DNA of 64,000 nt from an uncultured Eubacteriales bacterium. GTDB lineage: Bacteria > Bacillota > Clostridia > Oscillospirales > Oscillospiraceae. The notes under the pieces were generated by a model. That model searched no databases. It saw nothing but the letters and a program-made list of their open reading frames with translations, and was not told where the DNA came from. How positions within the stretch are numbered: the first letter of the stretch is position 1; the number at the start of each line of letters is the position of its first letter. The DNA lies in assembly GCA_900543085.1 (NCBI GenBank), contig UQQF01000001.1:371368-435367 (forward strand). Reading direction: 5' to 3'. Both the position numbers and the translations under genes were made by a program. Positions 15,654 to 23,869 of this stretch are shown here, piece by piece.

Positions 15654-16322
15654 TTGGCAGAGCGCGTGTTGATAGTTGAGGACGAGGCGGCCATCCGCGA
15701 GATACTTTCGGAGCTGCTGCGCGACGCCGGGTACGAGGTCGACGAGGCCGCGGACGGGCTGGAGGGCGTGGAGAAGTTCCGCGCCGGAGACTACTCGCTG
15801 GTGCTGCTGGACCTCATGCTGCCCGGCCTGGACGGCTACGGCGTCTGCGAGATAATACGCCGGGAGAGCAGCGTGCCGGTCATAATCCTCACCGCTCTGG
15901 ACGACGAGCGCAGCCAGGTGAAGGCCTTCGAGCTGAAGGCCGACGACTATATCACGAAGCCCTTCTCGCTCAAGCTGGTGCTCATGCGCGTGGAGGCGGT
16001 GCTGCGCCGCTCGCGCGAGGCGCGTTCCACGCCGGGCGCAGAGGTGTTCAGGCGCGGGGACGTAGAGCTGGACGCGGCCGGGCACTATGTGCGCCTGAAC
16101 GGGAAGGACGTCACGCTCACGCCCACGGAATACGCCCTGTTGGAGCTGTTCATGCGCAACCCCGGCAGAGTGTTCACCCGCGACAATCTGCTTAGCAGCG
16201 TCTGGGGCTACGACTTTGCCGGGGACGAGAAGACCGTGAACATACACATAATGAATCTGCGCCGCAAGCTCGGCGCAGGCATCATAGAGACGGTGCGAGG
16301 GGTGGGATACAGGCTTGGTTAA
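15654..16322 (+). CDS. OmpR/PhoB family response regulator
   Basis: 222 residues starting at TTG (15654) behind GAGGTGAT; an ATG-like start further upstream would fall in the promoter. Receiver domain at about 1-115: acidic pair in VEDEAA, phospho-acceptor Asp in VLLDLMLPGLDGY, Thr in ILTALDDE, Lys in YITKPFS. The winged-helix output domain (about 128-222) ends with VNIHIMNLRRKLG and VRGVGYRLG. It overlaps the kinase gene by 8 bases, so the two form one unit. The signal is unknown. Confidence 0.93.
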   Translation: MAERVLIVEDEAAIREILSELLRDAGYEVDEAADGLEGVEKFRAGDYSLVLLDLMLPGLDGYGVCEIIRRESSVPVIILTALDDERSQVKAFELKADDYITKPFSLKLVLMRVEAVLRRSREARSTPGAEVFRRGDVELDAAGHYVRLNGKDVTLTPTEYALLELFMRNPGRVFTRDNLLSSVWGYDFAGDEKTVNIHIMNLRRKLGAGIIETVRGVGYRLG

Positions 16323-17709
16323 GAGAGTTCGCAACAGTCTGAGCGCCAAGACCTTCATCTTCATCGCGCTGCTGCTGGTGCTGTTCGGTCTGATGATCTT
16401 CGGCGTGGTCACGCTCACCCTGCCGAGGAGCTATACCCTCGTGGCCAGCGACCGGGTGAATTCGCAGCTCGACGAGCTGGTGGACACCCTCGCCGTCACC
16501 GACTACGCCGACGTGACGGAGGTCTTGGCGCAGTTTTGCGCCGAGAACCGCGCCTCCGTCACGCTCAGCGGCTGGGGCGGCAGCATTATGATAGGTCTGT
16601 CCGACGCAGAGCTGTCCGGCGGCGACAAGCTCACCAGCGTGCTCGAGGTGCGCCTGGCCGACCGGCCGGGCACCTACACGCTCTCGGTCACCGCAGGCAT
16701 AAGCGCCGGGCACGAGCTGACGATGGCCTTTGCCGAGCTGCTGCCCTGGCTGGCCATAGTGATCCTGATAATCGCCGCGCTGGGCGCCGTGGTCTGCTCG
16801 CGCGTGCTGGTGCGCCCCGTGGTGCAGCTCAGCCGCAGCGCGCAGAGCATGGCCGCGCTGGACTTGAGCGGCACTTGCAGCGTCAGAGGCTCCGACGAGC
16901 TGGCGGTCCTGGCCGACAGCCTGAACACGATGGCGCGGCAGCTGGACGCGGCGATGAGCTCGCTCGCAGACGCCAACCGGCGCCTGAGGGCGGACATGGA
17001 GCAGATGGAAGCCCTCGGTGAGCAGCGCCGCGACTTCTTCGCCGCCGCCTCGCACGAGCTGAAGACGCCCATCACAATAGTCAAAGGCCAGATCGAGAGC
17101 ATGCTCCTGGGCATAGGCCGCTACAAGGACGCACGCGCCGTGCTGCCCGAGACGCTCGCCGAGGTTGAGCGCATGGAGAAGCTTGTGGCCGAGATACTTG
17201 AGATAACGCGCCTTGAGATGGACGGTCTGGCCGGGAAGGCCGAGACCGTGGACATGGCAGCGCTCTCCGGCGGGGTCATCGCCGACATCCTGCCCCTGGC
17301 GGAGGAGCGCGGCACGGACGTCAGCGCCAGCCTGGCCGACGGCGTGACGGTCACCGGCTCCGCCGCCCTGCTAGAGCGCGCGGTGCACAACATCGTCAGC
17401 AACGCGGTGCGCCACTCCCCGCCCGGCGCGTCGGTGTCCGTCACGCTCACGAGCGAGCGGCTGGACGTGCGGAACACCGGCGTGACCATCCCCGAGGACG
17501 AGCTGGAGCGGCTGTTCACCCCCTTCGCACGCATAGAGCGCTCGCGCAGCAAGGCCACCGGCGGCTCCGGCCTGGGCTTGTACCTGGTCAAGACCATCCT
17601 CGAGCTGCACTCGCTGCGCTACGAGATACGCAACGACGGCGACAGCGCCGTCGTGTTCACCGTCCGCCTGCGCCCATCAGAACTCCCCGCCGCAGCGGGC
17701 AACGCGTGA
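16315..17709 (+). CDS. Sensor histidine kinase
   Basis: 464 residues from a TTG start that overlaps the regulator gene. Two membrane segments (about residues 12-34, IFIALLLVLFGLMIFGVVTL, and about 140-162) flank an extracytoplasmic sensor of about 105 residues. HAMP follows (about 163-215), then the dimerisation domain with phospho-acceptor His in FFAAASHELKTPI (about 240-252) and the ATPase domain with N-box IVSNAVRHS and G-box GGSGLGLYLVK. It phosphorylates the regulator at 15654. A strong terminator ends the unit. Confidence 0.93.
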   Translation: MVKRVRNSLSAKTFIFIALLLVLFGLMIFGVVTLTLPRSYTLVASDRVNSQLDELVDTLAVTDYADVTEVLAQFCAENRASVTLSGWGGSIMIGLSDAELSGGDKLTSVLEVRLADRPGTYTLSVTAGISAGHELTMAFAELLPWLAIVILIIAALGAVVCSRVLVRPVVQLSRSAQSMAALDLSGTCSVRGSDELAVLADSLNTMARQLDAAMSSLADANRRLRADMEQMEALGEQRRDFFAAASHELKTPITIVKGQIESMLLGIGRYKDARAVLPETLAEVERMEKLVAEILEITRLEMDGLAGKAETVDMAALSGGVIADILPLAEERGTDVSASLADGVTVTGSAALLERAVHNIVSNAVRHSPPGASVSVTLTSERLDVRNTGVTIPEDELERLFTPFARIERSRSKATGGSGLGLYLVKTILELHSLRYEIRNDGDSAVVFTVRLRPSELPAAAGNA

Positions 17710-17716
17710 GCGCAAA

Positions 17717-17755
17717 AAGGCTCCGCACGGGCAAGTCCGTGCGGAGCCTTTTATA
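17717..17755. terminator. Bidirectional terminator after the histidine kinase gene
   Basis: AAGGCTCCGCACGG and its exact mate form a 14-bp stem with a 6-base loop. TTATAT follows on the + strand and a T-run lies on the - side, serving the convergent niaR transcript too. Confidence 0.85.
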
Positions 17756-18268
17756 TCATTCCAGCAGCAGTCCCGCCTCGCGCAGCGCGGCGGTGCAGCG
17801 CTCAAAGCTCGCCTCGTCGGGGCAGAGCAGAGTGTGTATGTGTATGCCGCCCGTCAGCGTGGAGAGCGGTGAGCCGCCGTTTTCACGCGAGCGGCGCATG
17901 AACTCCTGCACGTCGTGCCGGTTCTTGAGGTGCAGCTCGCCGGTGAGCTGGCCGTAGACGGCGTGCTCTATGACCACGTCGAGCACGACGCAGCCGTTGT
18001 CCACCATGATGTTCAGCTCGCGCTCCATGCCCTCGAAGTCGTGCACGCACGCCACCGTGCGGCGCAGCCCGGACTCCTGCCCGGAGCCGAGCACATAGCC
18101 GCGCGGCGTGGCGACGATGTCCAAGCCCTGGGCGCGGAGCAGCGCTATGTCGCCCACGACGATCTGCCGGCTGACGCCGAAGCGCTCGCCCAACGCGCCG
18201 GCTGCGACGGGCGCGTTCGCCCCGGCCAGAGCCTCCGCTATCGCGCGGCGGCGGCTGGCGGCGTCCAT
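17756..18268 (-). CDS. niaR: NiaR-type transcriptional repressor of niacin genes
   Basis: 170 residues. N-terminal helix-turn-helix (about 1-60, GALGERFGVSRQIVVGDIALLR) followed by the 3H domain, named for three conserved His; visible are VIEHAVYGQL, GELHLKNRHDV and GGIHIHTLLCP. In Firmicutes NiaR represses niacin uptake and NAD salvage genes in response to nicotinic acid. It is the second gene of a unit with nicotinate phosphoribosyltransferase; the pncB TGA and this ATG share one base, so expression is coupled and probably autoregulated through the pncB promoter. Confidence 0.92.
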   Translation of the reverse strand: MDAASRRRAIAEALAGANAPVAAGALGERFGVSRQIVVGDIALLRAQGLDIVATPRGYVLGSGQESGLRRTVACVHDFEGMERELNIMVDNGCVVLDVVIEHAVYGQLTGELHLKNRHDVQEFMRRSRENGGSPLSTLTGGIHIHTLLCPDEASFERCTAALREAGLLLE

Positions 18269-19716
18269 CAGCTGTTGTGCGCGGCGCCGAGCATCTCGGT
18301 CTTTATGCCCAGCAGCCGGTCGGACAGGTCGACGTAGTAGTTGTGCGGGAAGTCAAAGCGCAGCACCTCCGGCCAGAGGGTGGCCACCTCGCGCTTGCAG
18401 TAGGCCTGGATCTCCGGCAGAGTGGGCAGGTCGTAGACAAGCTCGCCGTTTTTGAACACGGGCACCTGCAGCTCGCGCGCGCGGAAGTTGGTCATGGTCT
18501 TCTGCTTCCAGGTGGCGTCCGGGTCGCGTATCACCAGATCCTTGGAGTCGTCCACGACCTCGTCGTAGACGGTGATGTAGTCGGCCTCGGCCATGCCGGT
18601 GTCCCGGCCGTAGAAGCGGTAGAGCCGCTTGTAGTGCGGGTTGGTTATCTTGCCCACGTTCTCGCTGACCTTGATGCGCGGGACTATCTCGCCGTTCTCC
18701 TCGACCGCGACGAGCTTGTAGACGCCGTCGAAGACCGGGCTGGTACGGCTGGTTATCAGCCGCTCGCCCACGCCGAAGGAGTCGATGCACGCGCCCTGGC
18801 GCAGCAGCTCGCGTATCAGGTGCTCGTCCAGGCTGTTGGAGCAGGTTATGGTGCACTCCGTCCATCCGGCCTCGTCGAGCATCTTGCGCGCCTGCTTGGT
18901 GAGATAGGCCATGTCGCCGCTGTCCAGGCGGATGCCGCACTTGGTTATGCCCCTGGGCTTGAGCACCTCGTTGAACGCGCGGATGGCGTCGGGCACGCCG
19001 CGGCGCAGCGTGTCATAGGTGTCCACCAGCAGCACGGCGTTGGTGGGGTATATCTCGCAGTAGGCCTTGAACGCCTCGTACTGGCTGGGGAACATCTGCA
19101 CCCAGGCGTGAGCCATCGTACCCGCGGCGGGGACGCCGTAGATCTGGTCGCTGAGCACGCAGGCCGTGCCGCCGCAGCCGCCTATATAGGCCGCGCGGGC
19201 GCCCAGTATGGCCGCGTCCGCGCCCTGGGCGCGGCGGGAGCCGAACTCCAGCACCGTCCTGCCGTCGGCCGCGCGCACAATGCGGTTGGCCTTTGTGGCG
19301 ATGAGGCTCTGGTGGTTGATGGTGAGCAGCAGGAAGGTCTCCAGCAGCTGCGCCTGTATCGCTGGGGCGCGCACGGTCATGATAGGCTCGCGCGGGAAAA
19401 CGGGCGTGCCCTCCGGCACCGCCCAGACATCGCCCGTGAACTTGAAGCTGCGCAGGTAGTCCAGGAAGCCCTCGTCGAAGATGCCCCTCGAGCGGAGGTA
19501 GGCTATGTCCTCATCGTCAAAGTGCAGGTCGCGGATATAGTCCACCGCCTGCTCCAGACCCGCCGCGATGGCGAAGCCACCCTGGTCGGGAACAGTTCGG
19601 TAAAAGAGGTCAAAGTACGTCATCGTGTCTTTCATGCCGCTCACATAGTAGCCGTTGCCCATAGTGAGCTCATAAAAGTCGCACAGCATCGTGTAATTGT
19701 GGTTGTATTTCTGCAT
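18268..19716 (-). CDS. pncB: Nicotinate phosphoribosyltransferase
   Basis: 482 residues, in the range of the longer bacterial PncB/NAPRTase. Family text includes LCDFYELTMGNGYY at the N-terminus, VLEFGSRRAQGADAA (about 155-169), VLLVDTYDTLRRGVPDA (about 218-234) and IRLDSGDMAYLTKQARK (about 256-272). It makes nicotinate mononucleotide from nicotinate, phosphoribosyl pyrophosphate and ATP in NAD salvage. It overlaps niaR by one base. Its promoter at 19748-19776 contains a palindrome that may be the NiaR site. Confidence 0.95.
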   Translation of the reverse strand: MQKYNHNYTMLCDFYELTMGNGYYVSGMKDTMTYFDLFYRTVPDQGGFAIAAGLEQAVDYIRDLHFDDEDIAYLRSRGIFDEGFLDYLRSFKFTGDVWAVPEGTPVFPREPIMTVRAPAIQAQLLETFLLLTINHQSLIATKANRIVRAADGRTVLEFGSRRAQGADAAILGARAAYIGGCGGTACVLSDQIYGVPAAGTMAHAWVQMFPSQYEAFKAYCEIYPTNAVLLVDTYDTLRRGVPDAIRAFNEVLKPRGITKCGIRLDSGDMAYLTKQARKMLDEAGWTECTITCSNSLDEHLIRELLRQGACIDSFGVGERLITSRTSPVFDGVYKLVAVEENGEIVPRIKVSENVGKITNPHYKRLYRFYGRDTGMAEADYITVYDEVVDDSKDLVIRDPDATWKQKTMTNFRARELQVPVFKNGELVYDLPTLPEIQAYCKREVATLWPEVLRFDFPHNYYVDLSDRLLGIKTEMLGAAHNS

Positions 19717-19747
19717 GCTGGATCCCCTTTTTAGGAGTTGTTACTTG

Positions 19748-19776
19748 ATTATATTCTCTTTACGTAAATTTTGCAA
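19748..19776 (-). promoter_or_regulatory. pncB-niaR promoter with embedded palindrome
   Basis: On the - strand TTGCAA (19776-19771) and TATAAT (19753-19748) are separated by 17 bases. The spacer holds the palindrome TTTACGTAAA (19759-19768), a good place for a repressor. NiaR is the natural candidate because its gene is in this operon; the motif itself is not proof. Confidence 0.65.
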
Positions 19777-19832
19777 TGGTATCCGGACTTATTAATCTTT
19801 TGACTATCCGGAGCGCGGAAAACCGCCGGATT

Positions 19833-21218
19833 TCACGCGAGGACTTCGGCGAGCATCTCCACCGCCTCGCCGAGCCGCTCGCCGGAGAGGCCGGCGTAGT
19901 TGACCACCAGCACGTGCTGCCGGGCGGTGGCGCGGTCGAAGGCGTAGTCGGATAGGAAGCTCAGCCGCAGCCCAATTTCGGCGGCGCGTCCGCGCAGCTC
20001 GCCGTCCGGGACGGACGTGTCCAGGCGCATCAAAAAGTGCAGTCCGGCGCCCGGCTCGGATATGCTCACGCGCCGGGCGAAACCGCTGTGGGTGAAGGCG
20101 TCCAGCACGGCCGCGCGCCGGGCGCGGCAGGCTTTGCGCAGCCGGGCGAGGTGCCGCTCGTAGTAGCCCTCGGAGATGAACCTCGCCAGCACGTGCTGCT
20201 CCAGGCTGGGCACGGCGCAGGAGTAGAAGCCCAACCGCTCCTCCCACTCGCCGCGAAGGCGCTCGGGCAAGACGAGGTATCCCACGCGCATACCCGGGGA
20301 TATGGTCTGCGAAAAGGTGTTCATGTATATGACACGCCCGGCGCGGTCTATGCTCGAGAGCGTGGGCAGCGGAACCTGGGTGAAGCCCAGCTCGCTGTCA
20401 TAGTCGTCCTCGACGATGTATCCGCCGCTCTCCCTGACCCAGCGCAGCAGCTCCTGCCGCCTCGGCAGCGGCGTGACCAGCCCGGTGGGGTACTGGTGCG
20501 CCGGGGATATGTGCAGCACCGACGCGCCGCTCTCTCGCAGCGCCGCAAGGCTCACTCCCTGCGCGTCCAGGCCGACCGGCGTGCACGGCGAGCCGGTGGC
20601 TCGGTAGACCTGGCGTATCTTTGGGTAGCCAGGGTCTTCCAGGGCTATGGCCGCGCCGCGGAAGATCTGAGCCAGCAGCAGGTACAAAAACTCGGCTCCC
20701 GCGCCCACCACCACCTGCTCCGGCGTGACGGACATGCCCTTGTACCCGCGCAGATACGCGGCGATGGCCTCGCGCAGCTCGTACAGCCCCGCGTGCGGCA
20801 CGCTCGAGAGCATGGCGTCCGGGTCTTCGGCCAGCACGCGCCTGGTGAGCTTCGCCCACACGCCGACGGGGAAAAGCGATGCGTCCATCCGGTTCGAGCG
20901 CAAGTCCAGCCGCCACTCGTGCTCCGGCGCGCCGCCCGCGCTCTCCGGCGCGCTCTCGGCCGCGCGCTGCGCCAGCGGCTGGGCGCAGACGTAAAAGCCC
21001 CGGCGCGGCACCGCCTCCACACAGCCCTCGGACACCAGCTGGCTGTACGCCGCGTCGACAGTTATGACGGACACGCCCAGGTGCTCGGCCAGGGCGCGCT
21101 TGCTTGGCAGCCGCTCGCCCACCGCCAGCGCGCCGGAGAGTATGTCCCGGCGCAGGCAGCGGTACAGGTATTCGTATATCGGCGCGCCGCCGCGCTCCGT
21201 GAGGTCATAGGTCAGCAT
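19833..21218 (-). CDS. MocR/PdxR-type GntR regulator with aminotransferase-like domain, PLP lysine replaced
   Basis: 461 residues: winged helix GntR domain (about 1-75, LPSKRALAEHLGVSVITVDAAYSQL) fused to a fold-type I aminotransferase domain (about 110-461). The segment that normally carries the PLP Schiff-base lysine (FSKT) reads NTFSQTISPGMRVGY; the codon is CAG, so Gln replaces Lys. It still has VEDDYDSEL and SPAHQYPTG, typical of the family. It is divergent from an ECF S-component gene, with a TGGTAT/ATACCA inverted repeat between them. Vitamin B6 or an amino acid is the likely effector theme; without the lysine, PLP could not bind as an internal aldimine. Confidence 0.9.
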   Translation of the reverse strand: MLTYDLTERGGAPIYEYLYRCLRRDILSGALAVGERLPSKRALAEHLGVSVITVDAAYSQLVSEGCVEAVPRRGFYVCAQPLAQRAAESAPESAGGAPEHEWRLDLRSNRMDASLFPVGVWAKLTRRVLAEDPDAMLSSVPHAGLYELREAIAAYLRGYKGMSVTPEQVVVGAGAEFLYLLLAQIFRGAAIALEDPGYPKIRQVYRATGSPCTPVGLDAQGVSLAALRESGASVLHISPAHQYPTGLVTPLPRRQELLRWVRESGGYIVEDDYDSELGFTQVPLPTLSSIDRAGRVIYMNTFSQTISPGMRVGYLVLPERLRGEWEERLGFYSCAVPSLEQHVLARFISEGYYERHLARLRKACRARRAAVLDAFTHSGFARRVSISEPGAGLHFLMRLDTSVPDGELRGRAAEIGLRLSFLSDYAFDRATARQHVLVVNYAGLSGERLGEAVEMLAEVLA

Positions 21219-21228
21219 ATCGCACCTC

Positions 21229-21272
21229 TGGTATTATTAAAAAAGTCAAAAGTGAGTATTTCAATAATACCA
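21229..21272. promoter_or_regulatory. Inverted repeat between MocR gene and ECF gene, probable MocR operator
   Basis: TGGTATTATT (21229-21238) and AATAATACCA (21263-21272) are perfect inverted repeats with a 24-base centre. ATACCA is the half-site known for the MocR member GabR of Bacillus. A - strand promoter can be drawn inside it (TTGAAA, 17 bases, TTTAAT), leading to the MocR start, which has an AGAGGTG ribosome binding site. Confidence 0.65.
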
Positions 21273-21313
21273 CAACTGGCGTAAAATGCAAGCACGCTTG
21301 AGAGGTGAGGACA

Positions 21314-21844
21314 ATGACAAACGAAAAGAACGTGAGCTATCAGACACGCGCGCTGGTCATGACCGCGCTGCTGGCGGCGCTGAGCTGCGTCGCGACGCTG
21401 GTGATACGCATACCCAGCCCGACGGGCGGATACATGAACCTGGGTGACACGGTCGTGCTGCTCGGAGCGTACCTGCTCGGCGGAGCCTACGGCGCCGCGG
21501 CGGGAGCCATAGGTCCCGCGCTGGCCGACCTGATAAGCGGCTACACGGCCTATGTGCCCGCGACGCTGGTCATAAAGGCTGCGATGGCGCTGCTGGCCGC
21601 CTGGATATACCGCGCCACCGGCAAGCGCACCTGGTCGCTGGTGCTGGCGAGCGTGGCGGCGGAGCTGGTCATGATAACGGGCTACTGGCTCTACGACGCA
21701 CTGCTGGCGGGTTCTCTTGTCGGCGCGCTGGCCGGGGTGCCCTCCAACGCTGTGCAGTCCGTGCTCGGCATAGCGGCCAGCACGGTGCTGGCGATCGCCC
21801 TGCGCGGCGTGAGCACTGTCAGAGCCTGGTTCCCAAAACTCTGA
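21314..21844 (+). CDS. ECF transporter S-component (vitamin uptake, possibly pyridoxine/PdxU-like)
   Basis: 176 residues from the ATG at 21314, placed 6 bases after GAGGTG; a GTG at 21305 is possible but overlaps that site. About five to six membrane helices; the Ala-rich N-terminal helix (ALVMTALLAALSCVATLVI) and the following GGYMNLGDTVVLLGAYLLGG (about 33-52) with ADLISGYTAYVPAT are typical of S-components. It binds the vitamin and needs the shared EcfA/A'/T module, not in this window. Divergence from a MocR regulator suggests a B6-type substrate, but a thiamin precursor is also possible. Confidence 0.85.
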   Translation: MTNEKNVSYQTRALVMTALLAALSCVATLVIRIPSPTGGYMNLGDTVVLLGAYLLGGAYGAAAGAIGPALADLISGYTAYVPATLVIKAAMALLAAWIYRATGKRTWSLVLASVAAELVMITGYWLYDALLAGSLVGALAGVPSNAVQSVLGIAASTVLAIALRGVSTVRAWFPKL

Positions 21845-21863
21845 GCGCGGGTATACGCTTCTC

Positions 21864-21899
21864 CCCCGGCTCCCGTCTGTACGGGAGCCGGGGATTTTT
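21864..21899 (+). terminator. Terminator after ECF S-component gene
   Basis: CCCCGGCTCCCGT and its exact mate form a 13-bp stem with a 4-base loop, followed by ATTTTT. Confidence 0.85.
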
Positions 21900-21923
21900 C
21901 GCGTCTGGAAACGCGTGCGAAGC

Positions 21924-21938
21924 TGTGCTATACTGTGC
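21924..21938 (+). promoter_or_regulatory. Extended -10 promoter before acetyltransferase gene
   Basis: TGTGCTATACTGTGC repeats exactly the element at 15625-15639, with TATACT at 21929-21934 just before the gene at 21960. Confidence 0.5.
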
Positions 21939-21959
21939 TAGACAGTTCGGAGGTGGCAC

Positions 21960-22580
21960 ATGGATTACACCGTTGTAGATATGAGCGCCTGGCCGCGCCG
22001 GGAGCACTTTGAGCACTACATGAGCGCCGTGCCCTGCACATACAGCATGACCACGAAGCTGGATATTTCAAATCTGCGCCGCAGGCAGATGAAGCTCTAT
22101 CCCACGATGCTCTACCTGCTGACCCGGACGGTCAACGCGCACGAGCCCTTCCGCATGGCGCTGCGCGAGGGCGAGCTTGTGCTCTACTCGAGCATGGAGC
22201 CGTGCTACACCGTCTTTCACCCCGAGACGGAGACGTTTTCAAACATCTGGACGGAGTACGCGCCCGACTACGGCGAATTCCTCCGACGGTATAACGCCGA
22301 CTTGAAGCGCTACGGCAATTGCACAGCGTTCATGGCGAAGCCCGGCGTTCCGGAGAACAGCTTCACCGTGTCCATGATACCCTGGGCGGGCTTCGACGGC
22401 TTCAACCTGAACACCGCCGGCTTCAAGTACCTCATCCCCATCTTCACGCTGGGGCGTTACAGCGAGGAGGCCGGGCGCTGTCTGCTTCCGATTGCCGTGC
22501 AGGTGCACCACGCCGTCTGCGACGGGTATCACATCTGCGCCTTTATAAACGACCTGCAGGAGCAAATCAGCTCACTGTGA
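21960..22580 (+). CDS. Chloramphenicol acetyltransferase family protein (CatA-like)
   Basis: 206 residues, close to the 210-220 of CatA enzymes. The family active-site motif is clear: VQVHHAVCDGYHICAFINDL at about residues 179-198, with the catalytic His in HHAVCDG, and the preceding FKYLIPIFTLGRY matches the CAT fold. The N-terminal segment RREHFEHYMSAVPCTYSMT is also CAT-like. The usual reaction is acetyl transfer from acetyl-CoA to chloramphenicol, but many chromosomal homologues have no shown resistance role. CGGAGGTGG is the ribosome binding site. It is monocistronic, between two terminators. Confidence 0.88.
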   Translation: MDYTVVDMSAWPRREHFEHYMSAVPCTYSMTTKLDISNLRRRQMKLYPTMLYLLTRTVNAHEPFRMALREGELVLYSSMEPCYTVFHPETETFSNIWTEYAPDYGEFLRRYNADLKRYGNCTAFMAKPGVPENSFTVSMIPWAGFDGFNLNTAGFKYLIPIFTLGRYSEEAGRCLLPIAVQVHHAVCDGYHICAFINDLQEQISSL

Positions 22581-22594
22581 GCGAGAATAGGTCA

Positions 22595-22630
22595 GAGACA
22601 GCGGACACGTTTGTGCCCGCTGTCTCCTTT
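22595..22630 (+). terminator. Terminator after CAT-like gene
   Basis: GAGACAGCGG and CCGCTGTCTC form a 10-bp stem with a 12-base loop, followed by CTTTAC. It lies between convergent genes. Confidence 0.65.
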
Positions 22631-22671
22631 ACTGACGCAAAATCGAAATGAGAGAGAGGTAAACTTGTTAA

Positions 22672-23759
22672 TCAAAGGCTGGCCACAAGCTGCTCGAAGG
22701 TCGCGCCGCGCTCGGCCAGGCCGAGGTCGACGGCGTAGCCCAAAAGCTCGGCGGCAAGCGCCGGTGTGACCTCGTAGCCGGTCTTCATCGTGGCGTCGAA
22801 GCGGCGCATCTCCAGCTCGCCGGGGAGAAGGATCTCCTCCACGCCCTCGGATTTGCGGCTGGACTTGATGGAGCGCACATAGGCGTCCACGTTGGCCTTG
22901 AACTGCTCCACGGGCATGAACCGCGCGGGGTCTATGAGTATCACGGCAAAGCCCGTGTCCTCGTGCTCGCCCCTGTCCGGGAAGCCCACGCCGGAGCCGT
23001 AGCCTCCGCCGGAGAGCAGTACGGAAAGCGCCTCGATCATGACGGCCAGGCCGTAGCCCTTAGGTCCCGCGATGGGCAGGACGGTTTTGGCCGCCGCCGA
23101 GTCCGTGGTCGGCTTTCCGTCGGCGTCCAGCGCCCAGCCGGCGGGGATGTCCCTGCCCTCGCGGCGGGCGGCCTGGATTTTGCCCATGGCCGTGACCGTG
23201 GTGGAGATGTCCAGTATCAGCGGCCGCTCCTCCAGCGCCGGCACCGCGACGATTATGGGGTTGGTGCCAAGCAGGCTGTCCGCGCCGCCGAAGGGCGCGA
23301 CGCAACGCACTGTGTTGCAGCAGATAAGAGCTATCAGGTTATCCCGCGCCGCCATCTGGGCGTAGAAGCTGCCGCAGCCGATGTTGGAGGAGCGTCTCGC
23401 CGTGCCGATGACTATGCCGCAGTCCGCGACGCGCTCACGCAAAAACTCGTAGGCGTGAACCACATCGACCACACCGCAGCCGTTGTGGCAGTCGAACACG
23501 ACCGTGGAGCCGTTGTCCGCGGCCACTGTGACCGGCGCGTCCGGCTTCATGGCGCCGTTTGCAAAGCGCCTGAGATAGTTTGCAAAGCGCGAGAGTCCGT
23601 GGGAGTATATCCCCGTGAAGTCCGAGTGCGCGACCGAGGAGCTGAGTATTCCGGCGTCCGTCTCAGGCATGCCGCCCCCGCAAGCCCCACCGCCGCCGTG
23701 GCGTACGCCTCCGGCTGGGGCAACTCCCGGGAAATACTTGTTTGGGGGCTTATCATCAT
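22672..23759 (-). CDS. Malate/L-lactate (Ldh2) family dehydrogenase, apparent frameshift near N-terminus
   Basis: From MPETDAG (23670) onward the protein is a normal Ldh2/YlbC family NAD(P)-dependent 2-hydroxyacid dehydrogenase: DFTGIYSHGLSRF with the conserved His, TARRSSNIGCGSFYAQMA, SLLGTNPIIVAVP, GPKGYGLAVMIEALS. The first about 30 residues (from ATG 23759, MMISPQTSIS through ATAAVGLAG) lie in another frame. The frames join if one G is added to the G5 run at about 23676-23680, giving AGGGMPETD. So this is either a frameshifted gene or a sequencing/assembly error. No good ribosome binding site is visible. Substrate unknown. Confidence 0.75.
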
Positions 23760-23830
23760 GGTCTTGCAGATTGCAGTCTGCATGGTCTGGGGTATGTCCG
23801 CCGGGAGCGTATTGGTCTAAAAACGCACAG

Positions 23831-23869
23831 ATCCCCCGTCCAGCCACAGCTGGGCGGGGGATGTTTTTT
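23831..23869. terminator. Strong hairpin with T-run between Ldh2 and GH31 genes
   Basis: A 14-bp stem (ATCCCCCGTCCAGC with its mate, one G-U pair) and a 4-base loop, followed by GTTTTTTT on the + strand. The - strand side, which faces the end of the GH31 transcript, has the run TTTTTAG after the stem. Confidence 0.75.
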
